This document shows positions 21,140-33,080 of a stretch of 64,000 nucleotides of DNA, piece after piece; the stretch's first letter is position 1, and every line of letters starts with the position of its first letter. Source of the stretch: Pyricularia pennisetigena (Eukaryota > Ascomycota > Sordariomycetes > Magnaporthales > Pyriculariaceae); the NCBI RefSeq assembly GCF_004337985.1, contig NW_021940926.1, positions 124,001 to 188,000 on the forward strand, given 5' to 3'. The position numbers were made by a program, and so were the translations under genes. Below the pieces are notes generated by a model. That model was given only the letters and a program-made list of their open reading frames with translations, made no database searches and was not told the origin of the DNA.

Positions 21140-21325
21140 ATTATCCCCCTTTTTAAAACAAATCGTCCCCGAATTATACCTGGTTTTCGTTGGCCTGCTA
21201 ATTATGGAATGCTGCTATAAAATACGATCGAAAAAATGGTAATACGTTAACGCGTTAGCGTATTTTTTATTAGATATCGATATTTTAACGCGCTATTGGT
21301 AATTTATAATAAAATGTTTCGTTTA
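21140..21325 (-). other. Gypsy-B polypurine tract and 3' UTR
   Basis: In element orientation this holds the purine tract AAAAAGGGGGATAAT next to the LTR and a GTTAACGCGTTAGCG palindromic motif near 21247-21262 that is repeated in other copies. It is cut at 21326-21330 by the Gypsy-A target duplication and resumes at 28817. Confidence 0.75.
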
Positions 21326-21330
21326 TTATT

Positions 21331-21570
21331 TGTCAAGGGGTAGGCCTGCGGTCGCGTGGGAACCGGAGGGTACCCGGAAGGAGCCATTATTTTAAAGCTG
21401 GGGGAGGAAAGGGTTAAAAAATTTATAATTACAAGGCGGTTTTTTTCCCTTATATATCCTAATCGCGGGGCGAAAACGCACGTGTTTTGCACCTATTTAG
21501 GCGCGTGCGGCTCCTGGCCCCGGTGCGGTTCCAAACCCTAAATACGTGCGTTTGGCACGAATCCGTAATA
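21331..21570 (-). repeat. Gypsy-A 3' LTR (240 bp)
   Basis: It starts TGTCAAGGGGTAGGCC and ends CCGTAATA (RIPed from GTAACA). It aligns over its whole length with 28579-28816, with differences mostly C/T and G/A. A GC-rich, RIP-spared core (GCGTGCGGCTCCTGGCC) is shared by both. Confidence 0.93.
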
Positions 21571-23825
21571 TAAATCGCTATTCCGCTTTCGCAATTTCCG
21601 CCTATTATTATATAAAATGTTACCGGTTTACCGGGGCGTTAATTTATTTTGGGTCGTTTTCTTTTGGTTTGTTTTCCTTTATTTCGCGGTGCGTAATCGT
21701 TTTTACCGTTTGCGGTTTATTTTTGTTGGGTTACCTTTTTTCCCTTTTTTTATTTTTTCCCGCCTATTTTTTACCCTTTTTTCGTTTTATTTTCGTTTCG
21801 AATTTATTTCGCATTTTTTTCGCCCGCCCCATAATTCCCGTATTATCCTCCCCTTTTTTTTACCTTTTTTTATTTTCCTTTTATTTCGTTTTTATTTTTC
21901 CTTTATTTTATTTTTTTTAATTTTGCCCGTTTATAGGCAGGCGGTGGGCCGTAACCTGCGAAATCTGAGGAATTGAGCGGGTATTAAAACGTTTGTATGT
22001 AATTAAAAATGGGAAAAATTTTTTTTCCCGTTTTTATTGTCGATTTTCTTTTTTACCAACCATTTTTTTCCCACCGTTTCTTTTCGCGCCGTTTTTTCGC
22101 TTTATATCGCGTTTTTTTCGAATATTTTACCCATTTTTTCCGCTATTATATTCGCAATTATCAATATATTTGCGTTTTTTAATCGCATTTTTGGCGGTAA
22201 TATTGCGCAATTTTTTAACGCTTTTTTCGCTATTATTTCGATTGGCGCGGATAATAGCGGTAATAAACTTTTTCGTCGCCCAATTTTTATTTTACCGAAC
22301 GATAAATTTAATTTTCCCCGTTTTTAAATAAACTATCGCGCGTCCCTTTTATATTTTCGAATAACGGTTAAATTAAATAATAAAAACGCAAACGTATTAT
22401 AAATTCCGTTTTCGTCGAAAATAATTTTTTTAATAAAAAACATAAAATTGCGAAATACATTATACCGTTTTGCGGTTTTTATATCAGGGTTTTTCGTCGT
22501 ATTGGCAATTTTAAATATATATTGCGTACCGACGGTTTTTTTTGTAACCGGTATCGCGGTACGCGTCGTTTCCAATATAATTACGAAAAAGAATTTTTCG
22601 CGTTTAAACCGCGTTTGCGTCGTCGTTTACGCGACCTGTTAAAAATTATATAAAATAACGCGTATATTGCGCGTAAAATTATTTCCATTATTCCCGCCAT
22701 TAACGGCCAGGCCCGTATTTTTGGCAAAAATCGAATTTTTACGCGTTTTTACCAAAATACCCATATTATCTTCGAAATTAAATTTAACCGTGTTCGCGCT
22801 GTTTAAAACGTCCGTTGCAACGCCGTTTTTATTGGAAATGGTGCGGGTTTTGCTGGCGCCCCGGTTAATACCGACGTTATAACGGTAATAATTAATATTC
22901 CCAAAAACGGATGAAATATTCGAAACAGGTAATTAATCCAAATTTTTACCGGGGGTATTAATTATTTGGAAATAAATTAAACGCGTATATTATTTGTTAA
23001 ATTCGGTGCGAATATAATGTTAATCAAAACCGGGGGGTAATAACCTAATATTTAACGTTATTAAAAGAATTTTGCCGAAATTTGGGTTGGTATTTCCGCC
23101 ATTTAAACGTTCGTGGAAAAATTGCGCCGAAATACCGTCCTTTTTTTTCGGAAAATGCAATCCAATATTCGCCGCCGTTTTATCGAATTTAAATTGTCCG
23201 CGCCCCGTTTTATTATCGTTAAAAAAATCGAAAATTTTTTTGGCTGATTATTTTCGCGTCGTCGTTTTTTATCCGGGGGTCGTTTTTCGCAAAAATTCCC
23301 TAATACCGTCCCTTAAAAACGGAAAAAACAACGAACCAAAATCGATTTGCCAATGCGTTGTTAAATTTTGAAAAAACGGCGTTACCGTTTCGAATTCGCG
23401 CAATTCGAACGGGAAAAAAATAAATATTTGCAAACGAACGTCGTTTTATAGCGAACGTAAACCGTAACGGGTTTAAAAACAAAATAAATAATAAAAATTT
23501 ATTTAACGTTAATTTCGATTAAAAATAAATAATATGGATTTAAATTTTAAAACGTTTTCGGTTTTCATATTTTTTTTATTTATACCGCGACGGGATTTGC
23601 GTTTTTGAAATTGCGGATTTTCGTATTTCGTAAATAATATTAATTTGTTTCATTTTAATACCCGTCCGTTACCGCATTATTTATTCCATGATCGTTTTTT
23701 GCGTATAATCGATTATTATAAAAAAATAATGCTGGTTTTAGGGCGGTCCGGTCCACGTTTGGCAATTTGTAACGTATATTGGCCCGTTTATATGTAGCGT
23801 ATCGTTTGTCGGCGGTGCGAAAAAA
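21571..23825 (-). other. Gypsy-A long region between chromodomain and 3' LTR
   Basis: About 2.2 kb separates the chromodomain from the 3' LTR, long for a gypsy 3' UTR. Between about 22330 and 23480 both strands have fewer stops than the rest of the RIPed element. No domain is recognisable. It may hold a RIPed extra ORF, a decayed insertion, or be non-coding. Confidence 0.5.
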
Positions 23826-23829
23826 ATCC

Positions 23830-24272
23830 GTTATTTATTAGCATATCGCCCCATTTCGCCTCGAATTTGTCCAAAACGGTGGTCGAAAATATTAATTTTA
23901 AAAATTTCCACGTAAAATTATCGTAACCAAATTATTTTATTAAAATTTTGCGTTTTTTATTTTTACCCGGGGCGAATTTGGCCGTTAATATTTTTTCCAC
24001 CCGTTATTTTTCCCGCGGTTATTTATTTTCGTCGGTTGGTACCAATTCCGGACCAGGGTTAATTTCGGACAATTATTAAAAAAGAAATCGGAAATTGCGC
24101 GTTTTATTAATATTATATGGAAAATCGGGTAAATATCCGTCGGTATATTAAAAATAACGGTGAAAAAAATAGGTACGGTTATTACGGTATATTTATTATA
24201 TATATAATCCAATTTTTTACTAGGTTTATTAATACGAACGTTGCGAAAGTTTAAATAAATTTTATCGCCCAT
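23830..24272 (-). pseudogene. Gypsy-A integrase C-terminal domain and chromodomain, RIPed
   Basis: From 24272 the minus strand reads MGDKIYLNFRNVR...PSKKLDYIYNKYTV and PTDIYPIFHIILIKRA, the GPY-type integrase C-terminal signature of gypsy elements. Past a break near 23985, pieces of a chromodomain follow (a W-x-GY-like segment and a DKFEAKWG-type end). Chromodomains direct integration to marked chromatin. Stops and frameshifts inactivate it. Confidence 0.72.
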
Positions 24273-24399
24273 TTTAAAAGTTTCGGCGGAACGTTTGTGG
24301 ATATTTGCGTTTAATTTTTAACGTTATTACCCGTAAATTATTATTGCGTAAATTATATTTATACCCGTACGTAAATATTTTAGGAAAAATATTGCGCGT

Positions 24400-25127
24400 T
24401 TTTTTGGGTTAAAAAAAATATTGGTATCGGCGACGCCTCTATTAAAAGCGTTTTTATATCGAATTTTAAAAAAAATTTATTCGGATTTACGCCGACCATT
24501 AAAAATTTTTACTATTAAACGTTAATTGGGCGGAATTCAAATGGTCGGACCAATTTCCCTGGTTAAATGCAAGGTACGTTTGCAAATAATATTGGATTTT
24601 TTAATTTACCCGTTCCGTACCCCCGTCGGTTTTAAAATAATAAACGGTCGAAAAAAATTGGTTAATACTTATTTGTTTGCATGATTCCGATTAAAAACCT
24701 TTTATCCAATCGGATCCCCTATCCGAAATTATTTGTGCGGGGAAATTTCGGAAACGCCACCACGTCGATTTAAATTTCGCCGCGCAAATTTCGGCAATTA
24801 TTAAAATTATAATTTTTAATTGGATATATTTTAACAATTTATCGATTATTATTATTAAATATTTGGAAATTTTCGGGGTATTTCTTGGTAAATCCGTTAT
24901 AAAACTTATCGAAATTTATTTCCAGAAACGGTCGGATATTGGTAATGGTTGGAAATAATTTTGGGGGAACGGGGCGAAAACCGGGTTTTTCGGTAAATAT
25001 TGCAATTTTTTACCGAACGTTTTACGTATTCCGTTATTTTATCCCAATAATAATTTCGCGCGAATACGTAAAACGTATTATCGCGTCCAATATAATTTAT
25101 TAATGGAAATTTATATATCCGTTGCAA
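24400..25127 (-). pseudogene. Gypsy-A integrase zinc-binding and core region, RIPed
   Basis: The segment 24906-25127 reads GRDNTFYVFARNYYWDKITEYVK...NCNIYRKTRFS, matching the HHCC integrase N-terminus (one expected Cys of the CxxC pair is now Tyr). The catalytic core should follow down to about 24400, but it is broken up by RIP stops. It marks the pol gene as minus-strand. Confidence 0.78.
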
Positions 25128-25399
25128 AATCGTTATAATTAATAATTTTTAAACGGGCAATTATAAACGATTTTTATATTAAAACGCGCCGGTAACGTTT
25201 AACGAACAATCGGTTAATTGGATTTTTATATTTGTTTTTAATGGAAAACGACGGGCGTTTTTTTATACCGCGGTTAAACGTATATAATAAACCGGGTTTT
25301 GCAATAAAATTTCGTTCCAAAATTCCGCCAAATGGCGGTATTGGAATAATACGGATCCGTTTGGTAAATTTATAAATTGCTACGGTAACGTCCAATTGG

Positions 25400-26084
25400 T
25401 AGGCGATAATATAACCAATAAACCGTCCGGCTATAAAACGGTGGCGAAACGGGGTTTAAAAATATCGTTTTATTTTCGACGGAAAAACGTATCGGGGACG
25501 ATCGCGTATTTGCCCGGTTTATATACCAAATTATAATTAAAATTGGATAAATATTCGATTTAACGCATTTATTTTTCCGTTATTTATTTTAATTTCGAAA
25601 AATATTTTAACGTTTTATAATCGGTAAAAATTAAAAACGGTTTGCGAACGTTGCGCAATTTCGCGTTCCAAATTTTTAAACATTTTAATACCGCCAACAA
25701 TTTTTTATTATAAATTGTATAATTTTTTTATATTGGGGAAAATTTCGCCGAATAAAACGCAATTGGTTTTTATAATTTGTTTTTATTTTTTGGAATAAAT
25801 AACCTTTTAATACCGAACCGGAAAAATTTATTTCCACTATTATTTCCGTTAAATCGTTTTATTGGAAAAAAATAAAAATTTGTAAAAAGGTTTTTTTCAA
25901 TCGTTCGAACGCGTCGTCGGTTTCGGATAACCAACGGAAAAAAACGTTTTTTTATTAATCGGGTTAAAAATATGGTTAAATCCGAATATTTGTCGATAAA
26001 ATTCCGGTAAAAACTGGTAAATTTTAAAAATTTTCGTAAACCGTGTAATTTTGTTGGCGTTTTCCAATTTTTAATCGTTCGCAT
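25400..26084 (-). pseudogene. Gypsy-A RT connection and RNase H region, RIPed
   Basis: The segment 25770-26084 reads IKNWKTPTKLHGLRKFLKFTSFYRNFI, the conserved RT thumb/connection of gypsy pol, followed by a degraded RNase H region. The frame is truncated by stops. Confidence 0.78.
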
Positions 26085-26140
26085 TTTTTCCGGATCCGTT
26101 TTTATTTTTATTTTTGCGCAGATAATAAAATTTAAATATT

Positions 26141-26863
26141 TTATTTCGGTCGTTGCAAATGCGTTTTTTCCAAATCGAAATTTAATCCGGCGTTTTGGAA
26201 ACGGATTAGAATTTTCCTAATTTTCGCCCAATAATCCTTTTTCGATTCCGAAAAATATATTAAAATATTATCGAAATAAACCGATGCGAAATCGCCAAAA
26301 ATATTTTTTAACGTTCCGTTTATATAACGTTGGAAAATGGTTAGGATTTTTGCAAATCCGAACGGATATATTAACCATTCGAATAATCCGAACCGCGTAC
26401 GGAAAACCGTTAAATATTTATCGCCTAATATTATACGTAATTTGTAAAAAACGGCGCGCACGTTTATTTTCGTAAACCAACGTATTTTTGTTGAAAACCT
26501 AATCGTTTTTTTAATTAGGGGTAATAGGTAACGGTTTTGCAAAATAATATTATTTAACGTTTAATAATCCACGTATAAACGTTATATACCCGATATTTTA
26601 CGGATTATAGAAACCGGGGCCGTTGCTAACGATAAATTTGCGCGGATCCATTTTTTATCCATTATATTAACAATTTGCCGGCGTAATTTTAACAATTGGT
26701 TTTTAAATATACGGTATAAACGGTTATACGGGAAAGAGGGCGTGCGTTTTTCGCCATTTACAATTAATTTAATATGGTGGTCCAATTCGCCTTTATATAG
26801 GGGTAGGTCCGAAATTTTTAATTTGTCGAACAAATTCCGGAATTTTTCCAATTTTTTTAACAA
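26141..26863 (-). pseudogene. Gypsy-A reverse transcriptase, RIPed
   Basis: Two open pieces (26582-26863 and 26141-26542) cover RT fingers and palm. Diagnostic blocks are FTKINVRAVFYKLRI, FRTRFGLFEWLIYPFG, and the catalytic block as VYFDNILIYFS, where the second Asp of the usual DD pair is Asn, as expected from G-to-A RIP. The best preserved coding piece of Gypsy-A. Confidence 0.88.
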
Positions 26864-26869
26864 AAAGGT

Positions 26870-28578
26870 TTTTCCCGGGGCCGTTTTTTCCTTTACCGTT
26901 ATTTTTAAAATTTGGATTATTTTCTAAAAAAAAATTTGCAAATTTAAATTGATTCGGATCGTTTCGCCTAATTTTTTTGCAGGCGGTCGCGAATACGCTG
27001 CCCAATATTACGGACGGTTTATTATTTTTCGGTCGGGTGGAAATTCTTTTCACCACCGATCCGCGCGCGGCGCCGATTCGAAATAATTTATTTACCGCGT
27101 CGAATTCTATTCGGCGGTAAATTAACCAAAAAATTTAAAAATATATTTTACGCCAACCCCGGAATAATGTAAAATAAAATTTTCGTAATCCACCCGCTAA
27201 TATCCAATTTGCATTCCACCAAATTTTTAATTAGGGCGTGGATTTGTTCCACGGTTGTTTTTAATCGGCGTAATTGCGAAAATGGTATTTTTACCGCGTT
27301 TAATTTCGCCGTACAATTTTCGTTTATCGCCGCGTAATATTCGCAACCGGAATTTATTTATATATTAACGAATCAAAATTTATCGAAAAATATAAAAATA
27401 AAAAAGGGGTTTTATTTATCGATTAACAAATTTCGTTTAAATTTCGCGTTTTTTATCGTTTATTTTTCTGTAATTTCCCATTGCGAATTTTTCCCGCGGA
27501 CGGTATTTTTTGGCAAAAATTATTATTAAATTTTTTTTTCGTTTATCATAAATATATTTACAGATAATATATTCGTATTTGGCCGATAAACCGGTGCGAA
27601 TTCGCATTTATTAGTTTAATATTTTTATTTTCCGCAACGTAAACGAACATTTAATTTGCGCCGCCCCTAATATTTTTCGTTAAAAATTTAAATTGCGCGT
27701 GGGCGGGGGTTTGGGTTTTTTTTATATATTTTTTACGGCGGCGGTTTTTCGGTTGCGCGTTATATTGCGAAAATAATGCGCTAACCCCCGTTATAGGAAT
27801 ATTTTTCGTATTATTGGATTTATTGGTTAACCGTTATACCGTTTAATTAACGCTGAATTTTCGGTCGAAATTAATTATTTCCAAATTTTAAACAATTTGC
27901 CTATAAACGGTAATTATTATTATATAATTGGAATTATCGAAACCCCTGCCCACGGAAATTTTTTCATCCGCGGCGAAATTTTAACGCGTAAAAAATTAAC
28001 GCGGATTTCGTCCGACCAATTTAAACCGCCTACCGCGGCGACCAACCGTTCGAAAATTGTAAAAAATTGGAAAAAAGATTAGCCGTATTTTATACGGAAA
28101 AATTTTAATTCGGCCAAAATTGATATTTTTTTATAGAAATTATTGTATATCCGTTCCAAATAATTTAAGAAATTATGGAAAAAATATTTGTTTTCCGTTT
28201 CCCCGATTTTATAATAAAAACGCATTATTTTTTGCATTAAAAAATCCAAATTGGTCCAAAAATATTCGTATTAATCGCGGTGGTTACCGATAAATTCCGC
28301 GTTTCGTTTTAATTTATATTCCACGGTTCGTCGCCAAATTATAAACGAGGCCGGAATATTATCATAAATTGGAAAGTCGCGCAAAAATTTGCGGACGGGT
28401 ATAATATTGGAAAATAACGATTTTGGGTTGGACGTTTATAAATCCGGGGTCGTTAACCGTAAATTTAATTTTTTTAATAACGTTATATATTGCATTAACT
28501 GCCTGAAAAATTCCATGGTTAAAAAAATTTCGTTTTCGGCGGGTGTTAATATATCCGCTATTTTTAAATTTGAATAAA
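26870..28578 (-). pseudogene. Gypsy-A gag and protease region, RIPed
   Basis: This minus-strand interval lies between the 5' LTR (28579) and RT. The part next to the LTR reads NEIFLTMEFFRQLMQYITLLKK, a plausible gag N-terminal region. No zinc knuckle or protease active site is legible after RIP; the assignment rests on position. Confidence 0.5.
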
Positions 28579-28816
28579 TGTTAAAAAATAGGTTTGCGGT
28601 CGCGTGGAAACCGGAGGGTATCCGGAAAAAGTTATCATTAAAACTGGGGGAGGAAAAGGTTGAGGGATTTATAATTACAAGGCGGTTTTTCTCCCTTATA
28701 TATTCTAATCGAGGGGCGAAAGCGCACGTGCTTTGCACCTATTTAGGCGCGTGCGGCTCCTGGCCCCGGTGCGGCTCCAAGCCCTAGATACGTGCGTTTG
28801 GCACGAATCCGTAACA
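28579..28816 (-). repeat. Gypsy-A 5' LTR (238 bp)
   Basis: It begins TGTTAAAAAATAGG and ends GTAACA as read on +, followed by the TTATT target duplication. It is the 5' LTR because pol is on the minus strand. No clear tRNA primer-binding site can be read next to it. Confidence 0.92.
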
Positions 28817-28999
28817 TTATTTTAACGTATCCGTAACGTTAATAATTTCATTTTAAATTAATTAATTGTAATTACAATTAAAAGCGATTTTATATATATA
28901 AAAATTTAATTCGGTCGCGTTCCAAGCGTTTTTCTTTATTTTCGCGCGATAATTCGCAATTAATTACCCTATTCTTTTTTATTTAAAACCGATTTACAA

Positions 29000-29480
29000 T
29001 CTTTTCGTCTTTTACTACGATTTATTTAATCGGTTTTTATTCGCCATTATATCCGGTTTTACAAAAATCCCGTTTTAATTTTTCGTCGGTCGTTCCGCGT
29101 TTTATTTCGTACTTTTTTTTTCCAATAACGTATTTTTGGCCAAATGTTGCACCAAATACCGCAATATTATATTCCGAGCCCAATTTATTTTGCCTACGAA
29201 TTACGCCGAAAACGCCGATAATTCGCTGGATATTTCCGGAATAACATATTAAGGGAATAATCCGGATACCGACCGTTGCATAACGTATATTAAAAGTTTT
29301 AAGACCGAATATATAAAAATAAATAATATCCGTTTACGCCGTATAACGACCGCAAATTATAAACGTTTCTTTTAATTTTTCCGTAAAATAACGGGTAATG
29401 TTTTTAATATATAAATTTTATATAATTTCGTTATTAATCTAAAAGTTAAATTAAATTATATTTATTTGAATATTTGTTTA
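29000..29480 (-). pseudogene. Gypsy-B post-chromodomain domain, copy 1
   Basis: It is homologous to the open 145-residue frame at 42265-42702, with RIP stops. See that entry for the description. Confidence 0.6.
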
Positions 29481-31093
29481 TCGTTTACCGTCGCGTATTT
29501 AATGTAAATTATACTACGGTTAAATCGGCCTATTATGCGGAAATTTTGGGTTTTATTATTCGCAAAACCGCGTTGGTAAATTGTTTATTTTATTTCGTTC
29601 CTATTTCGTTTATTAATCGTTCCGTTTAAAACATTAATTTGTACAATTCGTACAACCAAATTTGAAAATTGCAACGTTAATATTTTTAACGGAAATATAC
29701 CGATTTCCAAATGTAATTTTTTCCAACTAATAATATTGCAATATATAGGGCCCGAATCGCCCGGTATACGGCCCTAATTTAACCCTATTTTCGCCCCGGT
29801 TTGTCCGGTTATATTTGCTAAATATTTGCGAAATAGGGTTTCGTTATAACGTTCGTTCGTTTGAAACGTATGGAATTATTCCATATATATATATATATAT
29901 AATAAAATGCAACCAGCGGCCAATTAAATTATTCCGACCAATACCAAATGGAAATTATTGGAGGAAATGAACGTAACCGACGCGGCCGGTAATTAGCGAC
30001 GTTTCGTATTTGTATCGGCCGGTTATCGGTTTATTTATCGAATATTAATAATACGGGGTTTGCATATATCTGACATTTTTGGCAATTAATATATTGTTTG
30101 TTTCGATGGTTTAATGTTGGGCGCTGGGGTTGTAGGACCGGCGTATCCTACAATTAGAATTATAAAATATTTTCCTTTTAAATCGAAAAAAAACCGTGCG
30201 CGGCCGGTAATATTTTAAAAATCGTTTTTATTTCGGGTTGTTTTTCGTTTTTTTTTGCCCTATTATAGTATACGTCCTTCTTTTATATACGTGCGTTAAA
30301 TGTTTTGCGGATTTCCATTAATTATATTTTAACGGCCGATTTGCCCAGTTAATAAAATCAAATTTAATATTTTCGATTATTTGGTAATTTAGGACTTATT
30401 TTATTTCGAACTTTTCGTCCTTTTCCAATTTTGGTATAAATAAAATGTTTTTTTGTCGGGTAATTTGTATTTATAATTTCAATAACGTAATAGGGGAAAC
30501 ATTATATAATCGTTCGTGTTGGATTGCTAATGCAATTCGATATATTTCGGTACCAATTCGTTTTATTATTCGAAAAAAACCAATATATTTGAGGGTTAAT
30601 TTCTGTTTTTCTTTTTAATTGTAAATATTTGGTTAATAAACCAATTTCCTATTCGATTTTTAGCGTTTTTCTGGTATAGTTTTGGTTGTAATATTTGTTT
30701 TTGCGTTGGATTATTATTCTCCAATATTGTTTGCATTTTTGTTTCGTTTATTGCAATTTTTCCAATTTAGTTTATATTATTCACATTTCTTTTAAAACCG
30801 CGTTGTTTTCGAAACTTATATAAAATTTAGGGGAAATATTTGCGCTGGTTATAAAAGTTTACTGTACCCGTGGTGGTATTAATTAAATTATTATAAAGAA
30901 ATTGCGTTTTTGGTAATAATTGGACCCAATTTCCGTTATATTCGAAAATAGAATAGCGGAAATATATTTCGATCTGTTTGTTGAAAATTTTTGATTACCC
31001 ATGCGTTTAAAAATAAAAGTTAATTAATAAACGTGGTTTAATTTATTGCTTGTAATATAACTTTTTCCAAAATTTCGAAATAAATATTTAATT

Positions 31094-31440
31094 TTAATCG
31101 GAAACAATTCTTTTTGGCGGTCCCCATTTTAATTCGATACGCGTATAAATTAATTCGGCCAATTTTGCGCTGATAAGAACTACTACATATAGTAGGAGAT
31201 AACTTCGTTTCGAAAACCGGTCGACAATAATAAAAATATTATTATATATCTGTTTTTTTTGCATTTCGCCCAATTTTATAATAAGATCCATAACAATTTT
31301 TTCAAACGGGCTTGCAAAAATAAATAACAATTGCAATTTTCCGTAAAATTTATACGGCCGGAATTTAATTTTTTAATATATTTAATATTTTCTAATATAT
31401 TTTCGGACATATTAATTTAACTCGGACCAATAAAAACGGA
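31094..31440 (-). pseudogene. Gypsy-B integrase core N-terminus, RIPed (copy 1)
   Basis: The frame reads SPFEKIVMDLIIKLGE, YNNIFIIVDRFSKRSYLL and RIELKWGPPKRIVSD, the DDE integrase core of Ty3/gypsy elements (first catalytic Asp in MDL, second in IVSD). It is homologous to 45324-45647 and, in the other orientation, to about 56060-56330. Confidence 0.85.
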
Positions 31441-32599
31441 CGCGAAAAATGGCCGAAGTTTTATCGATTTTTATATTACCCGCAAACGGTATATTATAAT
31501 AAAATTTTAAAAATTTTCAATGAAAATCTTTTGTTCGAAAATAAAAATACGTTATTTATACAATAGCAAATTCTTTTTTAGAATATTTTACGGGGTTTTT
31601 ACCGTAAATTCGTTTTGCATTTTCGACAATGTTATTTTGGTTTCGGAATTGATATTTTATATGCGCGAAATAAAATAAATAAACGGGGTTAAAAATGTTA
31701 TATTATACGGGTTTTTGCGCTGTATATAAATTCGAACCACCTGGCGCAAAACTAATTGCGTTTAACCCTTTTTTAAATCGGTTGTAAAATTATCGTGATA
31801 ACCGTTTATATTCGTGGCGTTTTTTCGTTCCAAATTTAAATCTAATGCAAAAATATTTTTAAATATTTTTTATAAAATGGGAAAAATTTGTTTTGCCCAA
31901 TTTTAGCGAACAGTTTTTCGTAATTTAGTTTTTTCGAAAATCCATCCGCGGAATTATATTATTTTGCGCGATATTTAATATAAAGATTGTATATAAACAA
32001 ATAAATATACCACCGAATTCATCGTCCGTTTAATTTGGATAATTTTATAATTCTTTCCAAATTGGTATAATTATTAATAATTTCGATAAAACTTCCATTT
32101 TTTCAAAATAATACCGCCAATAATTAAACGATTTCACAATGGCGAACAATTATTTTTCGTAATTATAATAATTTTTTTAAACTTTTTAAACTTTATATAA
32201 TTAAAAAACCAATGGGTGCCATCAATTTTTATATCATTAATTAAATACGGTATTTACAACGAAATTAAACGTATCGGTTTCCATTCGCACGGGTTTCGCC
32301 ATATTATAATATGAAAAAAGAAATACCTGGATATTAAATTAAGTTAATTGGTGGAAATCAATTAGCGTTTCTAATTTTAATTGTATTAATCCCGGTTTTT
32401 TTACTTTCTTTATTTTTTTTACCAATAACGTTAAAAAATGCATAATTTTGGAATAATTCCGAATAAAACGCCGATAAAAATTGCAAAATCCAAGAAAGAC
32501 TTTATATATCGTTAAATTGTTTTGAAATCGGTAGTTTAGTAACGGTTTTAATCCGTTTAAAATTTATATATATACCGGTGGAAAAAAAATAAAACTCGA

Positions 32600-33080
32600 A
32601 AATTCCAATTATTCCATTTGATAAATATATTTCTTAAAATTAACGTATAAAACTTATTGGCGTAGGGATTCGAATATTTGTCAAAAATATTGCGCATATT
32701 TTTCATTGATTTTGGGATAAATTAAAATATTATCCAGATAAACCATATAATACATATTTATTAAAAAACCCAGGATTTGATTAATATAAAATTAAAAAAT
32801 AATAGGAACGTTGGTTAATTTTATGGGTAATACTTATTATTTATAATAACCGTATTTGGTGCGGAAAGCCGTTTTCTATTCGTCCCTTTTTCGGATACGA
32901 ATTTAATAATAGGCGGTTTTTAAATCCAATTTGGAAAAAACGGTAATTTTTTGAATGCGGTCCATAATTTTAAAAATTAAAAGAAATAACGATTTTTTAC
33001 AATAATGCGGTTTAATATTCGGTAATCCACGTATAATCGTAATCTTCCATTTTTTTGGAAATAGATATTATAGGAATGTT
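32600..33080 (-). pseudogene. Gypsy-B reverse transcriptase, RIPed (copy 1)
   Basis: It aligns with the plus-strand RT at 54480-54720, including the reversed block for FSKLDLK at about 32920-32945 and the YLD catalytic block near 32722-32750. Stops interrupt it. Confidence 0.72.

Larger units (their letters stand above)
21331..28816 (-). mobile_element. Gypsy-A: complete RIPed chromovirus-type LTR retrotransposon
   Basis: This 7486-bp element has LTRs at 21331-21570 and 28579-28816 and a perfect 5-bp target duplication TTATT at 21326-21330 and 28817-28821. The empty site is seen intact in other Gypsy-B copies (around 42045-42070). Its pol, on the minus strand, runs reverse transcriptase, RNase H, integrase and chromodomain, the order of Ty3/gypsy chromoviruses. 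Frequent stops and strong TpA bias show RIP; the element is dead. Confidence 0.93.

Noticed and set aside
21546..22331. Several plus-strand frames very rich in Phe, Leu and Ile that resemble membrane proteins.
   Set aside because: They are the reading of T-rich RIPed DNA inside Gypsy-A; hydrophobic codons (TTT, TTA, ATT) are expected from composition alone.
29882..29902. (TA)n run that could be taken for a microsatellite or an origin.
   Set aside because: Short and inside RIPed Gypsy-B sequence; related copies have shorter runs at the same place.
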